DNA of 64,000 nucleotides from contig JBNKDD010000001.1 of the NCBI GenBank assembly GCA_050288085.1, positions 46,126-110,125 on the forward strand. Direction: 5' to 3'. Shown here one piece after another: positions 1 through 8,594 of the stretch. How positions within the stretch are numbered: position 1 is the stretch's first letter; every line of letters begins with the position of its first letter. The stretch comes from JBNKDD01 sp050288085. GTDB taxonomy: Bacteria > Chloroflexota > Anaerolineae > Aggregatilineales > UBA3940. Below the pieces are notes generated by a model that was not told where the DNA came from, searched no databases, and saw only the letters and a program-made list of their open reading frames with translations. The position numbers were made by a program, and so were the translations under genes.

Positions 1-67
1 TAAATCCGCGGAAGATCATATTGGGGGTCATGATATTGAATATCTGGAAAGGGTTAAAGGCAGTCAT
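1..67 (-). CDS. Partial CDS, N-terminus of an unknown protein
   Basis: An open frame begins with ATG at position 67 on the minus strand and runs off the left edge after 22 codons without a stop. It is preceded by a strong Shine-Dalgarno GGAGG four bases before the start. The visible N-terminus reads MTAFNPFQIFNIM and is too short to assign a family. It lies just downstream, on the same strand, of the lipoprotein gene at 99-1187, so the two could be co-transcribed. Confidence 0.55.
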   Translation of the reverse strand, partial: MTAFNPFQIFNIMTPNMIFRGF

Positions 68-98
68 GTTTCCTCCAAAGGTTTAAAGTTAAGATAAG

Positions 99-1187
99 CT
101 ATTTCTCGAAAAGTGCCCAGGCTGTGCCGCCTTGATGATTAACGTATATCCGGTTATCCGGCCCACGCCAGAAACAGCGTTCTTCCCCCAGGGTGATGGC
201 TGGGCTTTCCTCACATTGATAGGCATAGGTGAACGTGACCGGCGGCTCTACTGCCCAGCCGACTAATCCACGCATGGGTGCCGTCCGGTAGTAGCCCTCA
301 TACCAGGCAGTCCAGAAGGCATTATCCGGCAGCTGTATATCGGGCGGTGGTTCAAGGGCTTCGGTAGGTTCTGTCGGCGGGATATTGTAAAAGCTGTAGA
401 TTGTTGGTTGACCATCACCAGACGTGGTATAGGCAGTCGTGGTGCTTGGAGAAGGAGAATTCTCATAGGGTAAAAAGATCATCAACCCGTTCTCAAAGAA
501 CTGTCCAACTGCCTCCTGTTCCTCAACCGGTTGGATTGGGCAGTAGTCGGTTGGGGGTGTTTCCATGAACCAGTCATATGGACAGGGAAGCGGATAATAG
601 ACCGACTCTTCTACCTCTTTTATCGGGTAGCTCAACGAGGTGGCATTATCTGGATCAAGCTGCTGCCCGCTGAGGGCTGTAAGCTGGAAATGGACAAAGA
701 AGGTAGGGTCTTCAGTGTAAGGTTGGAGTGTAATGATTTGCTCACCATCACCGGGCAGGGCAATAAAACACTCGCCGCCTTCAAAGGCCAGCGGATAGGG
801 ATCATCGATCCGGTATTTGTAACACAGGTTAATCACCATCCCACCGCTTACCTTCCAGCGAGCGGTGACTGTATCCCCAAACTTCACTCCGCCCGGATCA
901 GCACCCTCTATGGTGAAGAACTCGACGACCGGTTGGGGCACGCCATCAGCGGGAATCAGGGCGTCAGGAATAGGTGTCGGGGTTTCGGTGGGTAATCCCT
1001 GGGGCTGGGGTGTTTGGTCAGAGGTGATAACTGGTGGCACGAATCCGGTGGGTGTCCAGGTCGGGCTGGGAAGATGTGTGGGCGAGTCAGGTGACGGCTC
1101 GGTTGCCGGAATCTCAGGTGTTGATGCGATGCCACAGGCCAGACTGCTAAGGATGAGAAAGACTATGGCAATATATCTATGCATCAT
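99..1187 (-). CDS. Secreted lipoprotein of unknown function
   Basis: The 362-residue product starts with a hydrophobic signal and a lipobox (LSSLAC, Cys at about residue 18), so it should be lipid-anchored on the outer face of the membrane. Residues 20-75 are a Pro/Thr/Ser-rich linker of the kind common in Chloroflexota lipoproteins. The rest, with several Cys and aromatic residues, matches no family I recognise. The region at 85-170 could be an Ig-like fold (inference from spacing of hydrophobic strands). The start has a possible Shine-Dalgarno AAGGA just upstream. Confidence 0.75.
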   Translation of the reverse strand: MMHRYIAIVFLILSSLACGIASTPEIPATEPSPDSPTHLPSPTWTPTGFVPPVITSDQTPQPQGLPTETPTPIPDALIPADGVPQPVVEFFTIEGADPGGVKFGDTVTARWKVSGGMVINLCYKYRIDDPYPLAFEGGECFIALPGDGEQIITLQPYTEDPTFFVHFQLTALSGQQLDPDNATSLSYPIKEVEESVYYPLPCPYDWFMETPPTDYCPIQPVEEQEAVGQFFENGLMIFLPYENSPSPSTTTAYTTSGDGQPTIYSFYNIPPTEPTEALEPPPDIQLPDNAFWTAWYEGYYRTAPMRGLVGWAVEPPVTFTYAYQCEESPAITLGEERCFWRGPDNRIYVNHQGGTAWALFEK

Positions 1188-1343
1188 GCTTCCTTGATAT
1201 AACTCCTTAAGTGATCCCTGACTAAGGATACCAGATACAGCTATAAAGAGTCTGTCCTATGCAACCAGTTGGCGGATCGTTCGTATGATCTATTGTCGGG
1301 TATACTAAAGATGATTTAGCCTTCAACTGACGGTGAAATACCG

Positions 1344-2030
1344 GTGCAAGATAATCAGCAAACTACTACTACAGCCAGATTGACCTGTACGCGCTGCGGT
1401 CAGAAGATTTCCGGTGTCCCGCCTATGCCGAGGATGCGCTGCCCGCACTGTGGCGAATTGGGTTCGCCTGACCGGTCAGGGTTAAATCTGCTGACCATCG
1501 ATTGGGAATGCCCGGTCTGTGGATCGGTAAATGACGGTACTACCAATTTTTGCCTGAATTGCAGTGCAGGGTTAGCCAGCCGGTGTTTGCGATGTGAGGC
1601 TCCCGTTTATGGTGCGGTATGCCTGAATTGTGGCACACACCAGGCCCGCCTTCACCGGTTCCAAACATCAGAAGCCGACCGGGAAAGCTGGTCCCCGATT
1701 GTGATTGAGCCGGAACCAGAGATGGAAATACCCTCATCTCCGGATTATGCACTCGATCCAGCCGTGCGCAAGACACGCGTCAGGAAACGCCCCCGGCTGC
1801 GCCTCCAGGCCCGCCACTTATGGGGAAGTGTTTGGATTATCGCCGGGGTGATTTTCCTGTTCTGGGATAACATTCAGGCTTTCATCAAGCAGCCGTCAGT
1901 ATCCGCGTTTTTCTCAGAGAATGCCAGTTATCTTGTATTGGCTGCAACGGCGATTTGTGGTGCAGCGACGTTCCCCCTGTTCTTGCGTTTGTTTAACTGG
2001 CTGGCCCGGCAGGTGTTCCCGGAAACTTAG
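1344..2030 (+). CDS. Zinc-ribbon protein with C-terminal membrane segments
   Basis: A GTG start at 1344 gives 228 residues. The N-terminal half holds about three CxxC pairs arranged as successive zinc ribbons (CTRCG...CPHCG, CPVCG...CLNC, CLRCE...CLNCG), up to about residue 100. A charged, basic linker follows at about 130-152, then two hydrophobic segments near residues 157-175 and 195-215. It is probably a membrane-attached protein with cytoplasmic zinc ribbons; the function is unknown. A TATACT-like -10 element lies near 1299. Its stop overlaps by 4 bp the stop of the convergent epimerase gene. Confidence 0.75.
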   Translation: MQDNQQTTTTARLTCTRCGQKISGVPPMPRMRCPHCGELGSPDRSGLNLLTIDWECPVCGSVNDGTTNFCLNCSAGLASRCLRCEAPVYGAVCLNCGTHQARLHRFQTSEADRESWSPIVIEPEPEMEIPSSPDYALDPAVRKTRVRKRPRLRLQARHLWGSVWIIAGVIFLFWDNIQAFIKQPSVSAFFSENASYLVLAATAICGAATFPLFLRLFNWLARQVFPET

Positions 2031-2998
2031 GATAGATATCCCTGTGCTTTGAACCACTCCAGCGTGTCAGCTACCGTTTCAGCAAAGGCGCGCGGCGTAA
2101 AACCAAAGGTCTCCCTGGCTTTTTCACAATTGAGCGGCTGCCAGTGCCGGATCGCCCGGATGGTTTCCGGGATGGGCAGCCCTAACCGCGCACCGATTTG
2201 AAGCAGTGCATCGACTGTCTGCATCTTCAATATGCGTTTTGGCGGTTTCATGCCGACCGATTCGGCAACCTCTCGCAGCGCATCAGCAATGTGTAAATTG
2301 TGCCCGCCGATTAGATATCGTTCGCCGGGTGTGCCTGAAGTCGCGGCCCGAACCTGTACCAGGCCCACATCACGAACATCGACCAGATTGTTGGTAGCAT
2401 CAATCCCAAATGACAGCCTCCCGCGTGCCGCTTCCAATATCAGGCGCGATGGGCTGCTCACTCCTCCACCAGGGCCGATGACCGCTGTCGGGCACATGAT
2501 CATCACCGGCAGCCCAGATAGGGTAGCTTGCAGCGCTTCATGTTCCATTGCCCATTTGCATTCGTAATATGCATTACGCACCGAGCCAGGCAGGTAAGCA
2601 TCCCGCTCATCGGCCAGTCGATCCGACCCATCTGGCGGGGGGCCGATAGTGGTTAATGAGCTGGTAAACACGATCCGCTCAACGCCGGAATTTTTAGCTG
2701 CCTGGATAACATTTCTCATCTGTGTGACGCCCAGACGGGTAGCCTGAGGTATGTTGCGCTGGGCATGAGGAGCGTAAGCTGCCGCATGGAAGACAACCTG
2801 ACAGCCCGACATTGCCGCCTCAAGGCTACTTGGATTATCCAGGCTACCATCATGCCAGGTTACCGGCAGATCGCCGGTATTGCCGACTGAGCCTGATCGC
2901 CGCCGCAGACCGTGCACCTCCATACCGGCATCACAGGCCGCTCGAACGATTTCCCCACCAATAAAACCGGTCGCGCCCAAAACCAGAACGTGCATCAT
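2027..2998 (-). CDS. NAD(P)-dependent epimerase/dehydratase (extended SDR)
   Basis: The 323-residue product has the Rossmann signature GATGFIG at residues 8-14 and the catalytic YxxxK as YYECK near residue 155, with a Ser-Ser-Leu strand before it. It belongs to the atypical/extended short-chain dehydrogenase group that acts on nucleotide sugars, steroids or dihydroflavonol-like substrates; the actual substrate cannot be read from the sequence. The start is one of two adjacent ATG codons behind AAGGGG. It is convergent with the zinc-ribbon gene and seems to be a single-gene unit. Confidence 0.85.
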   Translation of the reverse strand: MMHVLVLGATGFIGGEIVRAACDAGMEVHGLRRRSGSVGNTGDLPVTWHDGSLDNPSSLEAAMSGCQVVFHAAAYAPHAQRNIPQATRLGVTQMRNVIQAAKNSGVERIVFTSSLTTIGPPPDGSDRLADERDAYLPGSVRNAYYECKWAMEHEALQATLSGLPVMIMCPTAVIGPGGGVSSPSRLILEAARGRLSFGIDATNNLVDVRDVGLVQVRAATSGTPGERYLIGGHNLHIADALREVAESVGMKPPKRILKMQTVDALLQIGARLGLPIPETIRAIRHWQPLNCEKARETFGFTPRAFAETVADTLEWFKAQGYLS

Positions 2999-3022
2999 GT
3001 CCCCTTACTTGAATTAGCGTGG

Positions 3023-3051
3023 ATAAAAAAACGCCCCACTTATGTGGGGCG
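3023..3051 (-). terminator. Intrinsic terminator
   Basis: On the minus strand an 8-bp GC-rich stem (CGCCCCAC/GTGGGGCG, tetraloop ATAA) is followed directly by a run of seven T. It lies 20 bases after the stop of the small basic protein gene and ends the cpaB-small gene unit before the epimerase gene. Confidence 0.9.
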
Positions 3052-3070
3052 CTGTCAATTGTTTTATTGA

Positions 3071-3229
3071 CTATTCGGCAGACTCGCCTTCGCCTTCCGT
3101 CTCTACGCGCTCATAGCGCGGTGCGTAAGAGCCGTTGGGTTTGCGGACGTAGTAGAGCTTCATCACCTGCTTTGGCGCATCGCCCTTGCGTGCCTTACCG
3201 ACGGTTTTCTTTGCACCTTTTCTACCCAT
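3071..3229 (-). CDS. Small basic protein of 52 residues, unknown
   Basis: I place the start at ATG 3229, not at an upstream in-frame codon, because it has an ideal Shine-Dalgarno AAGGAG seven bases ahead. The product (MGRKGAKKTVGKARKGDAPK...) has a Lys/Arg-rich N-terminal third, a middle YYVRKPNGSYAPRYE segment that resembles a beta hairpin, and an acidic Glu-rich tail. The composition suggests nucleic-acid or ribosome association, but I recognise no family. It is 19 bases downstream of the cpaB-like gene and is followed by a strong terminator, so it is probably the last gene of that transcript. Confidence 0.7.
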   Translation of the reverse strand: MGRKGAKKTVGKARKGDAPKQVMKLYYVRKPNGSYAPRYERVETEGEGESAE

Positions 3230-3248
3230 TGAATTACTCCTTAGTAAA

Positions 3249-4487
3249 TTATTGTTCTGCTGAAACTTGCTGCGTTCCGCCCTGTTGTGTTGTCTCCACT
3301 GCCGAGGTTCCCAGGTCTGTCCCCAGGACATCGTAAACCAGTGTCGCTGGAACTTGCACGTAGTTCAGTCTTGACGGTACCTGGACGTTATAGAAATCCA
3401 GGATGTATTGCAGTGTCACGCTGTCAGTCGTGAACTCGTTGTCATCGTCATCCAACGCGCTGCGGAGTGCCAGGGTGAGATCAGCACCAGTTTCAAGCGA
3501 ATATTTTAACACCAATGCATCCTGTCGATCCATTGCTAATGTTACAATTTGCGGAATAGGCACAACTGGCAATGGTGTTGGAGTTGCTTCTTCCGGCGGA
3601 GGGGCTTCCTCTTCAGTTGCTGCCTCATCCTCTGGGGCCGCTTGTGGCGGTGCAGCAGTTACAACAATCGGCTCTGCCAGATCGGTTAACGGCCACATCC
3701 CTATACCAACCACGATGGCATTGTCAATCACCATCTGGGTGGTCTTTCTTGGGACGCCTATTGCCGGGAATTCCTGGTTAGGAATAACCAGGAGCTGCGT
3801 GCCAAATGGGCCATTTTCCCGCCGACCGAGCGTGTAAGTGTAATTGCTCAGGCCGGTGGCGGCCAGGTCCGCATTATCGGTAATCAAGATACCGGTGTTT
3901 GGCGTAATCGTCTGGAATTCCTGATCGACATCAATGAAATCCATCGATACCATGATGTCAACATGGTCACCTTCTCGCAGTGAATAACCAACCGCTGACA
4001 ATTCGGTGATCGGTATGGCGACCGCTACTTTACCTGACGGGATCAATAGTGCCGCGTCAGAACCGGTATCTGCCAACCCAAATGGTTCATCACCGGGTGT
4101 GATCATAAAGTCGAGGATGGGCTGACCCGTCAGGATATCAACCCGAGCGATACGGCCATCAACCTGTCCCAGACCTGCTCCGCCTTGTTCCTCATCACCG
4201 ACGAGCAATGCCCCGGTTGGAACAGGAGCTTCTGCCAGTATGGGCCAGGCCATGATATCAACATCATCGATCGTTAATCGTGCGCCGCGTGGCAGATCAC
4301 GTTTTGCGATAATGATCAACTCTGTCGGTGGAGGTGTTGGCGATGGTATAGCTGTGGGCTGCTCACCACCCCCGATAGGCCCACCGGGCTGACGCAGCAG
4401 AAATAGTGCAGCGATACCAATCAAAAGGACGAAAATTATTAAGATGATCAGGATAATCCCAGTTCGGCGGCCTCGGCCTGCGCTCAT
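3249..4487 (-). CDS. cpaB: Flp pilus assembly protein CpaB/RcpC-like, SAF domain
   Basis: The 412-residue protein has a Gly/Arg-rich start, one transmembrane segment at about residues 10-31, a Pro-rich linker, then a SAF-type domain (about 54-130, with the typical AKRDLPRGARLTIDDV entry) and an RcpC/CpaB-like C-terminal part. CpaB proteins sit in the inner membrane or periplasm and take part in type IVb (Tad/Flp) pilus secretion. No other tad gene lies next to it here, which is odd for the family, so its machinery must be encoded elsewhere. Residues 275-315 are a low-complexity Glu/Ala/Pro insert. The gene is divergent from the HEAT-repeat gene at 4651. Confidence 0.85.
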   Translation of the reverse strand: MSAGRGRRTGIILIILIIFVLLIGIAALFLLRQPGGPIGGGEQPTAIPSPTPPPTELIIIAKRDLPRGARLTIDDVDIMAWPILAEAPVPTGALLVGDEEQGGAGLGQVDGRIARVDILTGQPILDFMITPGDEPFGLADTGSDAALLIPSGKVAVAIPITELSAVGYSLREGDHVDIMVSMDFIDVDQEFQTITPNTGILITDNADLAATGLSNYTYTLGRRENGPFGTQLLVIPNQEFPAIGVPRKTTQMVIDNAIVVGIGMWPLTDLAEPIVVTAAPPQAAPEDEAATEEEAPPPEEATPTPLPVVPIPQIVTLAMDRQDALVLKYSLETGADLTLALRSALDDDDNEFTTDSVTLQYILDFYNVQVPSRLNYVQVPATLVYDVLGTDLGTSAVETTQQGGTQQVSAEQ

Positions 4488-4638
4488 ACCGTTCTCTCCT
4501 GGTTAGCAATCGAACTCGATGAAGATGTACTTTAATCAATACTACAGACTTATTATACGATATAACTATCTACTCGCAAATGTCAAACAATAAAAACCGA
4601 TTGGTAAATTGGTACTGCGAAGTTAAGAGAGAGCTTGT

Positions 4639-4644
4639 TATACT
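4639..4644 (+). promoter_or_regulatory. -10 element of a probable leaderless promoter
   Basis: TATACT ends six bases before the ATG of the HEAT-repeat gene, which has no Shine-Dalgarno. Initiation seven bases after the -10 would place the transcript start on the A of the ATG. The -35 is weak. Confidence 0.45.
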
Positions 4645-4650
4645 TCAATT

Positions 4651-5637
4651 ATGCATCAATACACTGGCAAAGAACCCCAACTTGGCGGGAATATCACTCA
4701 GCATTTGACCGGGCTAGAACCTCTACTCGGCGGAAAGCGCCGAGCGGCAGCAGATACCAGCCGGATCGATCTATTGCTGAATCTGCCATCATATGAACGC
4801 CGTATGGCCGTTCTTGAGTATGTAATCAGTATCGGTCAGCAAGAAACTTATGCGCTGGAACTGGTTCTGACTATCCATCCCCGCGCTCGCCATAAGCATC
4901 ATAACTGGACCGGGACCTTTACACCGGGGCAGCGAGGCCGGGCCATCGAAGCTCTGGCCGTTATAGGCAGTTACGAGTCGATTGTTCCATTGCTCGACGT
5001 GCTGGCAGATGTCAATTATGAAGTGCGGCGATCCGCTGAAAAAGCATTGGTGATGGTTGTCGAAAGACTCTCACCTGAAATCCCCCGCACCCGCGATGCT
5101 TATAAGATATTAGCCCGTTCGCTCCGCTTTCTTCCGCTAGCTGCTCGTAAAACTGTGGCGCGTATTCTGGCTGCTGCCCCGCCCGATCTGGTGCTTAGCC
5201 CCCTGCTGCGCGACAGCCTGACAGCGGAGGAATGGTGGGCGCGCCGGGAAGCAGCCTGGGTCCTTGGCGAACTGGGTGACCGCCGGGCAACTGTTCGCTT
5301 GATCGATGCCCTGGATGATTCATCGTCAGCGGTTCGGCAGTCTGCTGCCTGGGCTTTAGGTCGGCTTGATGCGCCGATTGCGCTTGCCCCATTAAAAGAA
5401 AAACTTCAAGATCGAGACGAGGTTGTACGGGCAGCGGCGGCTTCTGCCCTGGGGGCACAGGCTGCCAGGCTTTCTGCTCTTGACGAAGAATTCCAACCCA
5501 TCATACAATGGCTTGTAGAGGCCCTGAATGATCATGACTCGTCGGTGCAACTTGCAGCGCTGGAGGCGATAGGGGCCATAGATCGCCCAGAGGCACGATT
5601 GGCACTGCAAGCTGCCGCGAAGCACCATATAACCTAA
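4651..5637 (+). CDS. HEAT-repeat (PBS lyase-like) protein
   Basis: The 328-residue protein is built from alpha-helical HEAT repeats. Clear units are near residues 95-130 (AIEALAVIGSYESIVPLLDVL), 190-220 (REAAWVLGELGDRRATVRLIDAL), 222-250 (RQSAAWALGRLDAPIALAPL) and the C-terminus. Such repeats form a superhelical scaffold for protein binding; no catalytic motif is visible. The next gene, also a HEAT protein, follows 10 bases later and is probably co-transcribed. There is no ribosome-binding site and a -10 box lies directly before the ATG, suggesting a leaderless mRNA. Confidence 0.8.
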   Translation: MHQYTGKEPQLGGNITQHLTGLEPLLGGKRRAAADTSRIDLLLNLPSYERRMAVLEYVISIGQQETYALELVLTIHPRARHKHHNWTGTFTPGQRGRAIEALAVIGSYESIVPLLDVLADVNYEVRRSAEKALVMVVERLSPEIPRTRDAYKILARSLRFLPLAARKTVARILAAAPPDLVLSPLLRDSLTAEEWWARREAAWVLGELGDRRATVRLIDALDDSSSAVRQSAAWALGRLDAPIALAPLKEKLQDRDEVVRAAAASALGAQAARLSALDEEFQPIIQWLVEALNDHDSSVQLAALEAIGAIDRPEARLALQAAAKHHIT

Positions 5638-5647
5638 CCTGAGGAAG

Positions 5648-6685
5648 ATGACCCAACTGCCGCTCCCGAACTTCGATTTACCGGAACCTGGTGGAGTTGA
5701 CCCACCAGCCGGTGATTCGGGAGCGACCAAACGTACCAAACCTGACGACTCCCTCGAATTTCAAAGCGATCTAGAACTGCTTGATGCCATCTTTGATGCC
5801 GATTCCCCAGAGCGTCTGAACAAACTTGCCGCTTACATCCAGGAAAGAAAAAAAGAGAAAGAACTTTCTCAACAACTGACGCAGGCTGTACGCCCTGGCG
5901 CATGGCGACACGGGCAAATCTGGCGTGGCCGTTACCAGGCTGAACAGCGTCTTAATTCGATCCGGATGATTCTTCTGCTGCGACAGCCAGTCGAGGTTGA
6001 GCCATTTATCGCAGCAATCTGGGATCGTGGCAATCCTGATATCCGGCTGAAAGCAGCTACCGCCCTGGGGGAGATCGGCCTGTGGTATGACTGGGCTTCT
6101 CCCCAGATTGTGCATGTCATCCACGCGTTAAAAATCGCGCTGCGCCACCAATTTCCCGATATTCGAAAAGCGGCGGCGGAAGCATTGGGAAAACTCTCTG
6201 CGTGGGAGGCTGCCGATACCCTGATGCGCCGGTTGGAGATCGAAAAGGTGGATGAGGTGCGAGAAGCAGTCGCCCTGGCGTTGGGAGCACTGCATAAAGC
6301 CGATGCGGTGCTGGCCCTGCTCGACTCCTATGAATCCGGCGAACTTGATTATGATGTGTGCCTGGATGCTTTGCTCAAGATGGGAGACGAGGCCGTCGAA
6401 ACGCTGATCAGTGTGGTTCGACGATGGAATGTCCGGTTGATCAGCCGACATCTGGCAGCGGATGCATTGGGCCGGATCAAGAATCCGGCGGCGTTGGAAC
6501 CACTGCAAATCATCTTGACCCGGCCCCACGAGCCGGAAGATATGCGGATTGCGGCGGCTGAAGCCTTAGGGCGGCTCGGTGGTTCGGAGGCCCTGACCAC
6601 CCTGCGCTGGATTTATCACGAACCCTGGGCAAGCAAGGAACTGCTGGCCGCTGTTGAAAAATCAATGAAGCGGCTGTCAAAATAA
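5648..6685 (+). CDS. HEAT-repeat protein, second of a pair
   Basis: The 345-residue product begins with a Pro-rich, probably disordered segment (1-35) and continues with helical repeats from about residue 90. Well-formed units are KAATALGEIGLWYDW, RKAAAEALGKLSAWEAADTL, REAVALALGALHKADAVLAL and AAAEALGRLGGSEAL. The start follows GAGGAAG with good spacing. It sits 10 bases after the first HEAT gene. The two are distinct paralogues, so this is likely a two-gene scaffold operon; partners are unknown. Confidence 0.8.
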   Translation: MTQLPLPNFDLPEPGGVDPPAGDSGATKRTKPDDSLEFQSDLELLDAIFDADSPERLNKLAAYIQERKKEKELSQQLTQAVRPGAWRHGQIWRGRYQAEQRLNSIRMILLLRQPVEVEPFIAAIWDRGNPDIRLKAATALGEIGLWYDWASPQIVHVIHALKIALRHQFPDIRKAAAEALGKLSAWEAADTLMRRLEIEKVDEVREAVALALGALHKADAVLALLDSYESGELDYDVCLDALLKMGDEAVETLISVVRRWNVRLISRHLAADALGRIKNPAALEPLQIILTRPHEPEDMRIAAAEALGRLGGSEALTTLRWIYHEPWASKELLAAVEKSMKRLSK

Positions 6686-6748
6686 CGGTCCACGAATCAC
6701 AGCCTCACTAGAGCCTATCGATCCCACTCACTCACCCCAATTTTAATG

Positions 6749-6777
6749 TTGCTTTCCCCTGTTGGTTTGCGCATAAT
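6749..6777 (+). promoter_or_regulatory. Promoter of the MFS gene, leaderless-type
   Basis: TTGCTT (6749-6754) and CATAAT (6772-6777) are separated by 17 bases. The -10 ends eight bases before the ATG at 6786, leaving a 5' untranslated region of about 0-2 bases and no Shine-Dalgarno. Confidence 0.5.
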
Positions 6778-6785
6778 CCGGGCAT

Positions 6786-8036
6786 ATGAAAATCTACCTT
6801 TCCCTCCTACGCAAAAGACGAGAATTTCGCTACTTATGGCTGGCCCAGGTGGTCAGTCTGACGGGTGACTGGTTCAATACCATCGCCTCCGTGATCCTGG
6901 TGAATCGTTATACCGAGTCGGGTATGGCAGTTGGGCTGTTTTTCATGGCCCGGTCGCTCCCACCGTTTTTGTTGGGGCCGGTGGTCGGGGTGATCGCTGA
7001 CCGGTTCAATCGAAAAATGGTGCTAATCGTGAGCGATCTGCTCCGGGCCGGGATTGTGCTGGGCTTTTTGCTGGTGAACAGTGCCGAGCGTATCTGGCTG
7101 CTTTATGTATTGACCATCGCTCAGTTTGCCGTATCCGCTTTCTTTGAACCAGCACGGGCTGCGATTCTGCCCAGCCTGATCGATGCTGACGAGATTTTGA
7201 CGGCCAACACCCTGTCGAGTGCGACCTGGTCAGCGATGCTTGCCATTGGCTCGGCGATTGGTGGGTTCACAGCCAATGCATTTGGCGTTCCGGTAGCGTT
7301 GATTGTTGATGCGGCCACCTTCCTTATATCGGCATTGCTGGTCGTTCAAATTGCCGCTCCTCCTCTGGCAGAAGAAGAAGCTGTCCAGGCGAGCGGTTGG
7401 CAGGATTTTGTCGATGGGTTGGGATATGTCAGGCAGCAGCCCCGGATTGGCTTGATCACCCTGGTCAAGGGGATGGGACAGATCGGCAGCGTGGATGTCA
7501 TGATCGCAGTTTTTGCGGAGCGGGTTTTCCCGGTTGGTGAGGATGGGGCCTTGACGCTGGGGCTGATGTTTGCCTTTCACGGCATTGGGGCGGTAACTGG
7601 CCCCCTGATTGCCAACCTGCTGACCGATCAGCAAGCGAGGTCGCTCCAGAAAGCGATTACCTGGGGCTACGCGATCATTGCGGTCAGTTGGTTGGGCTGG
7701 GGATTGGCTCCCTCACTGGCTCTTGTCCTGATTGCTGCCATGCTGCGCGGGATGGGCGGCTCAATCAACTGGACGTACAGCAGTGTACTGCTGCAAATCG
7801 AAGTTCCAGATCGATTGCTGGGGCGGGTGTTTGCGCTGGACTTCGCTTTCTTCACGCTGATGATGTCGTTTGCGGTGCTGGTGAGCGGATTTATCCTTGA
7901 TGGCCCCATACCAGACCCGAGCCGGTTTGCTATACTCCTGGCTGTTGGAGCACTCCCGCCCCTGTTGATATGGGCTTTGGCGATTCGCAGAAATCAGGCT
8001 TCTATACCAGCTTCGTTTGTTTCGCCGGGGGATTAG
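6786..8036 (+). CDS. MFS transporter, probable drug or siderophore exporter
   Basis: The 416-residue protein has about 12 hydrophobic segments. The loop between helices 2 and 3 carries the major facilitator signature GVIADRFNRK, and an RGMGGSINW segment recurs in the second half. The N-terminus (FRYLWLAQVVSLTGDWF) is typical of the EntS/MFS_3-like exporters, which expel siderophores or hydrophobic drugs by proton antiport. The gene stands alone. The start is ATG 6786, close behind a promoter and without an obvious ribosome-binding site. Confidence 0.85.
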   Translation: MKIYLSLLRKRREFRYLWLAQVVSLTGDWFNTIASVILVNRYTESGMAVGLFFMARSLPPFLLGPVVGVIADRFNRKMVLIVSDLLRAGIVLGFLLVNSAERIWLLYVLTIAQFAVSAFFEPARAAILPSLIDADEILTANTLSSATWSAMLAIGSAIGGFTANAFGVPVALIVDAATFLISALLVVQIAAPPLAEEEAVQASGWQDFVDGLGYVRQQPRIGLITLVKGMGQIGSVDVMIAVFAERVFPVGEDGALTLGLMFAFHGIGAVTGPLIANLLTDQQARSLQKAITWGYAIIAVSWLGWGLAPSLALVLIAAMLRGMGGSINWTYSSVLLQIEVPDRLLGRVFALDFAFFTLMMSFAVLVSGFILDGPIPDPSRFAILLAVGALPPLLIWALAIRRNQASIPASFVSPGD

Positions 8037-8097
8037 GCTATCTTGAATACCAGGGGTTCACCAATCATATATTCCTCGGTATGCTCAGCCGCTTCTC

Positions 8098-8463
8098 TCA
8101 GGCAGGCCAGATGAATCCTTTGACCCGGCTGATACTGCTGATCCGCATCCCTTCGGCCAACAACGCCAGCGTTTCCACTATTTGCTTTCCCGCTGTCTGC
8201 TTCCGGTAAAACAACGTGCCTTTGATCGCCGTGAAGCTTTTGCTGCACACCCGGCATTGATAGCGTTGGACCCCTGCCGCTGTTTTTCCGTAGCGTACAA
8301 TTTGACTATCTTTGATCTGTCCATAAACTTCGCAGTCTTCATTCGGGCAAAACTCACCGACTTCTGCCAATTTTTTGTCATCGTCTCCCCATAAGACTGG
8401 TTTATTTTCGATGATTTTATCATCAACACTTGTCAGGGAGACTATCCAAAGTTTATTTGTCAA
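8098..8463 (-). pseudogene. Truncated IS1/ISNCY-like transposase fragment
   Basis: The frame reads CPNEDCEVYGQ, then GKTAAGVQRYQCRVCSKSF, then SISRVKGF, which matches the N-terminal zinc finger and helix-turn-helix of InsA/IS1-type transposases (CxxxxC, CxxC). It stops after SRVKGFIWPA; the DDE catalytic part that should follow is absent. No matching terminal repeats or full element can be seen in the surrounding 560 bases. It is best read as the remnant of an old insertion. Confidence 0.6.
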
Positions 8464-8594
8464 TGAACCCCAGACTTACCCAGATTCAAAATTCGTCATG
8501 GTGGCAAGTAGATCGTCTACCCCCAAAAAATGGGGGATAATCCAGGGGAGATTACAAATTAGGATAAACTATCCTGCACAACAAGGAACTAACC

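Noticed and set aside
531..995. 154-codon plus-strand frame opposite the lipoprotein gene
   Set aside because: It lies wholly inside the 99-1187 gene, which has a signal peptide and lipobox; no ribosome-binding site or family supports the opposite frame.
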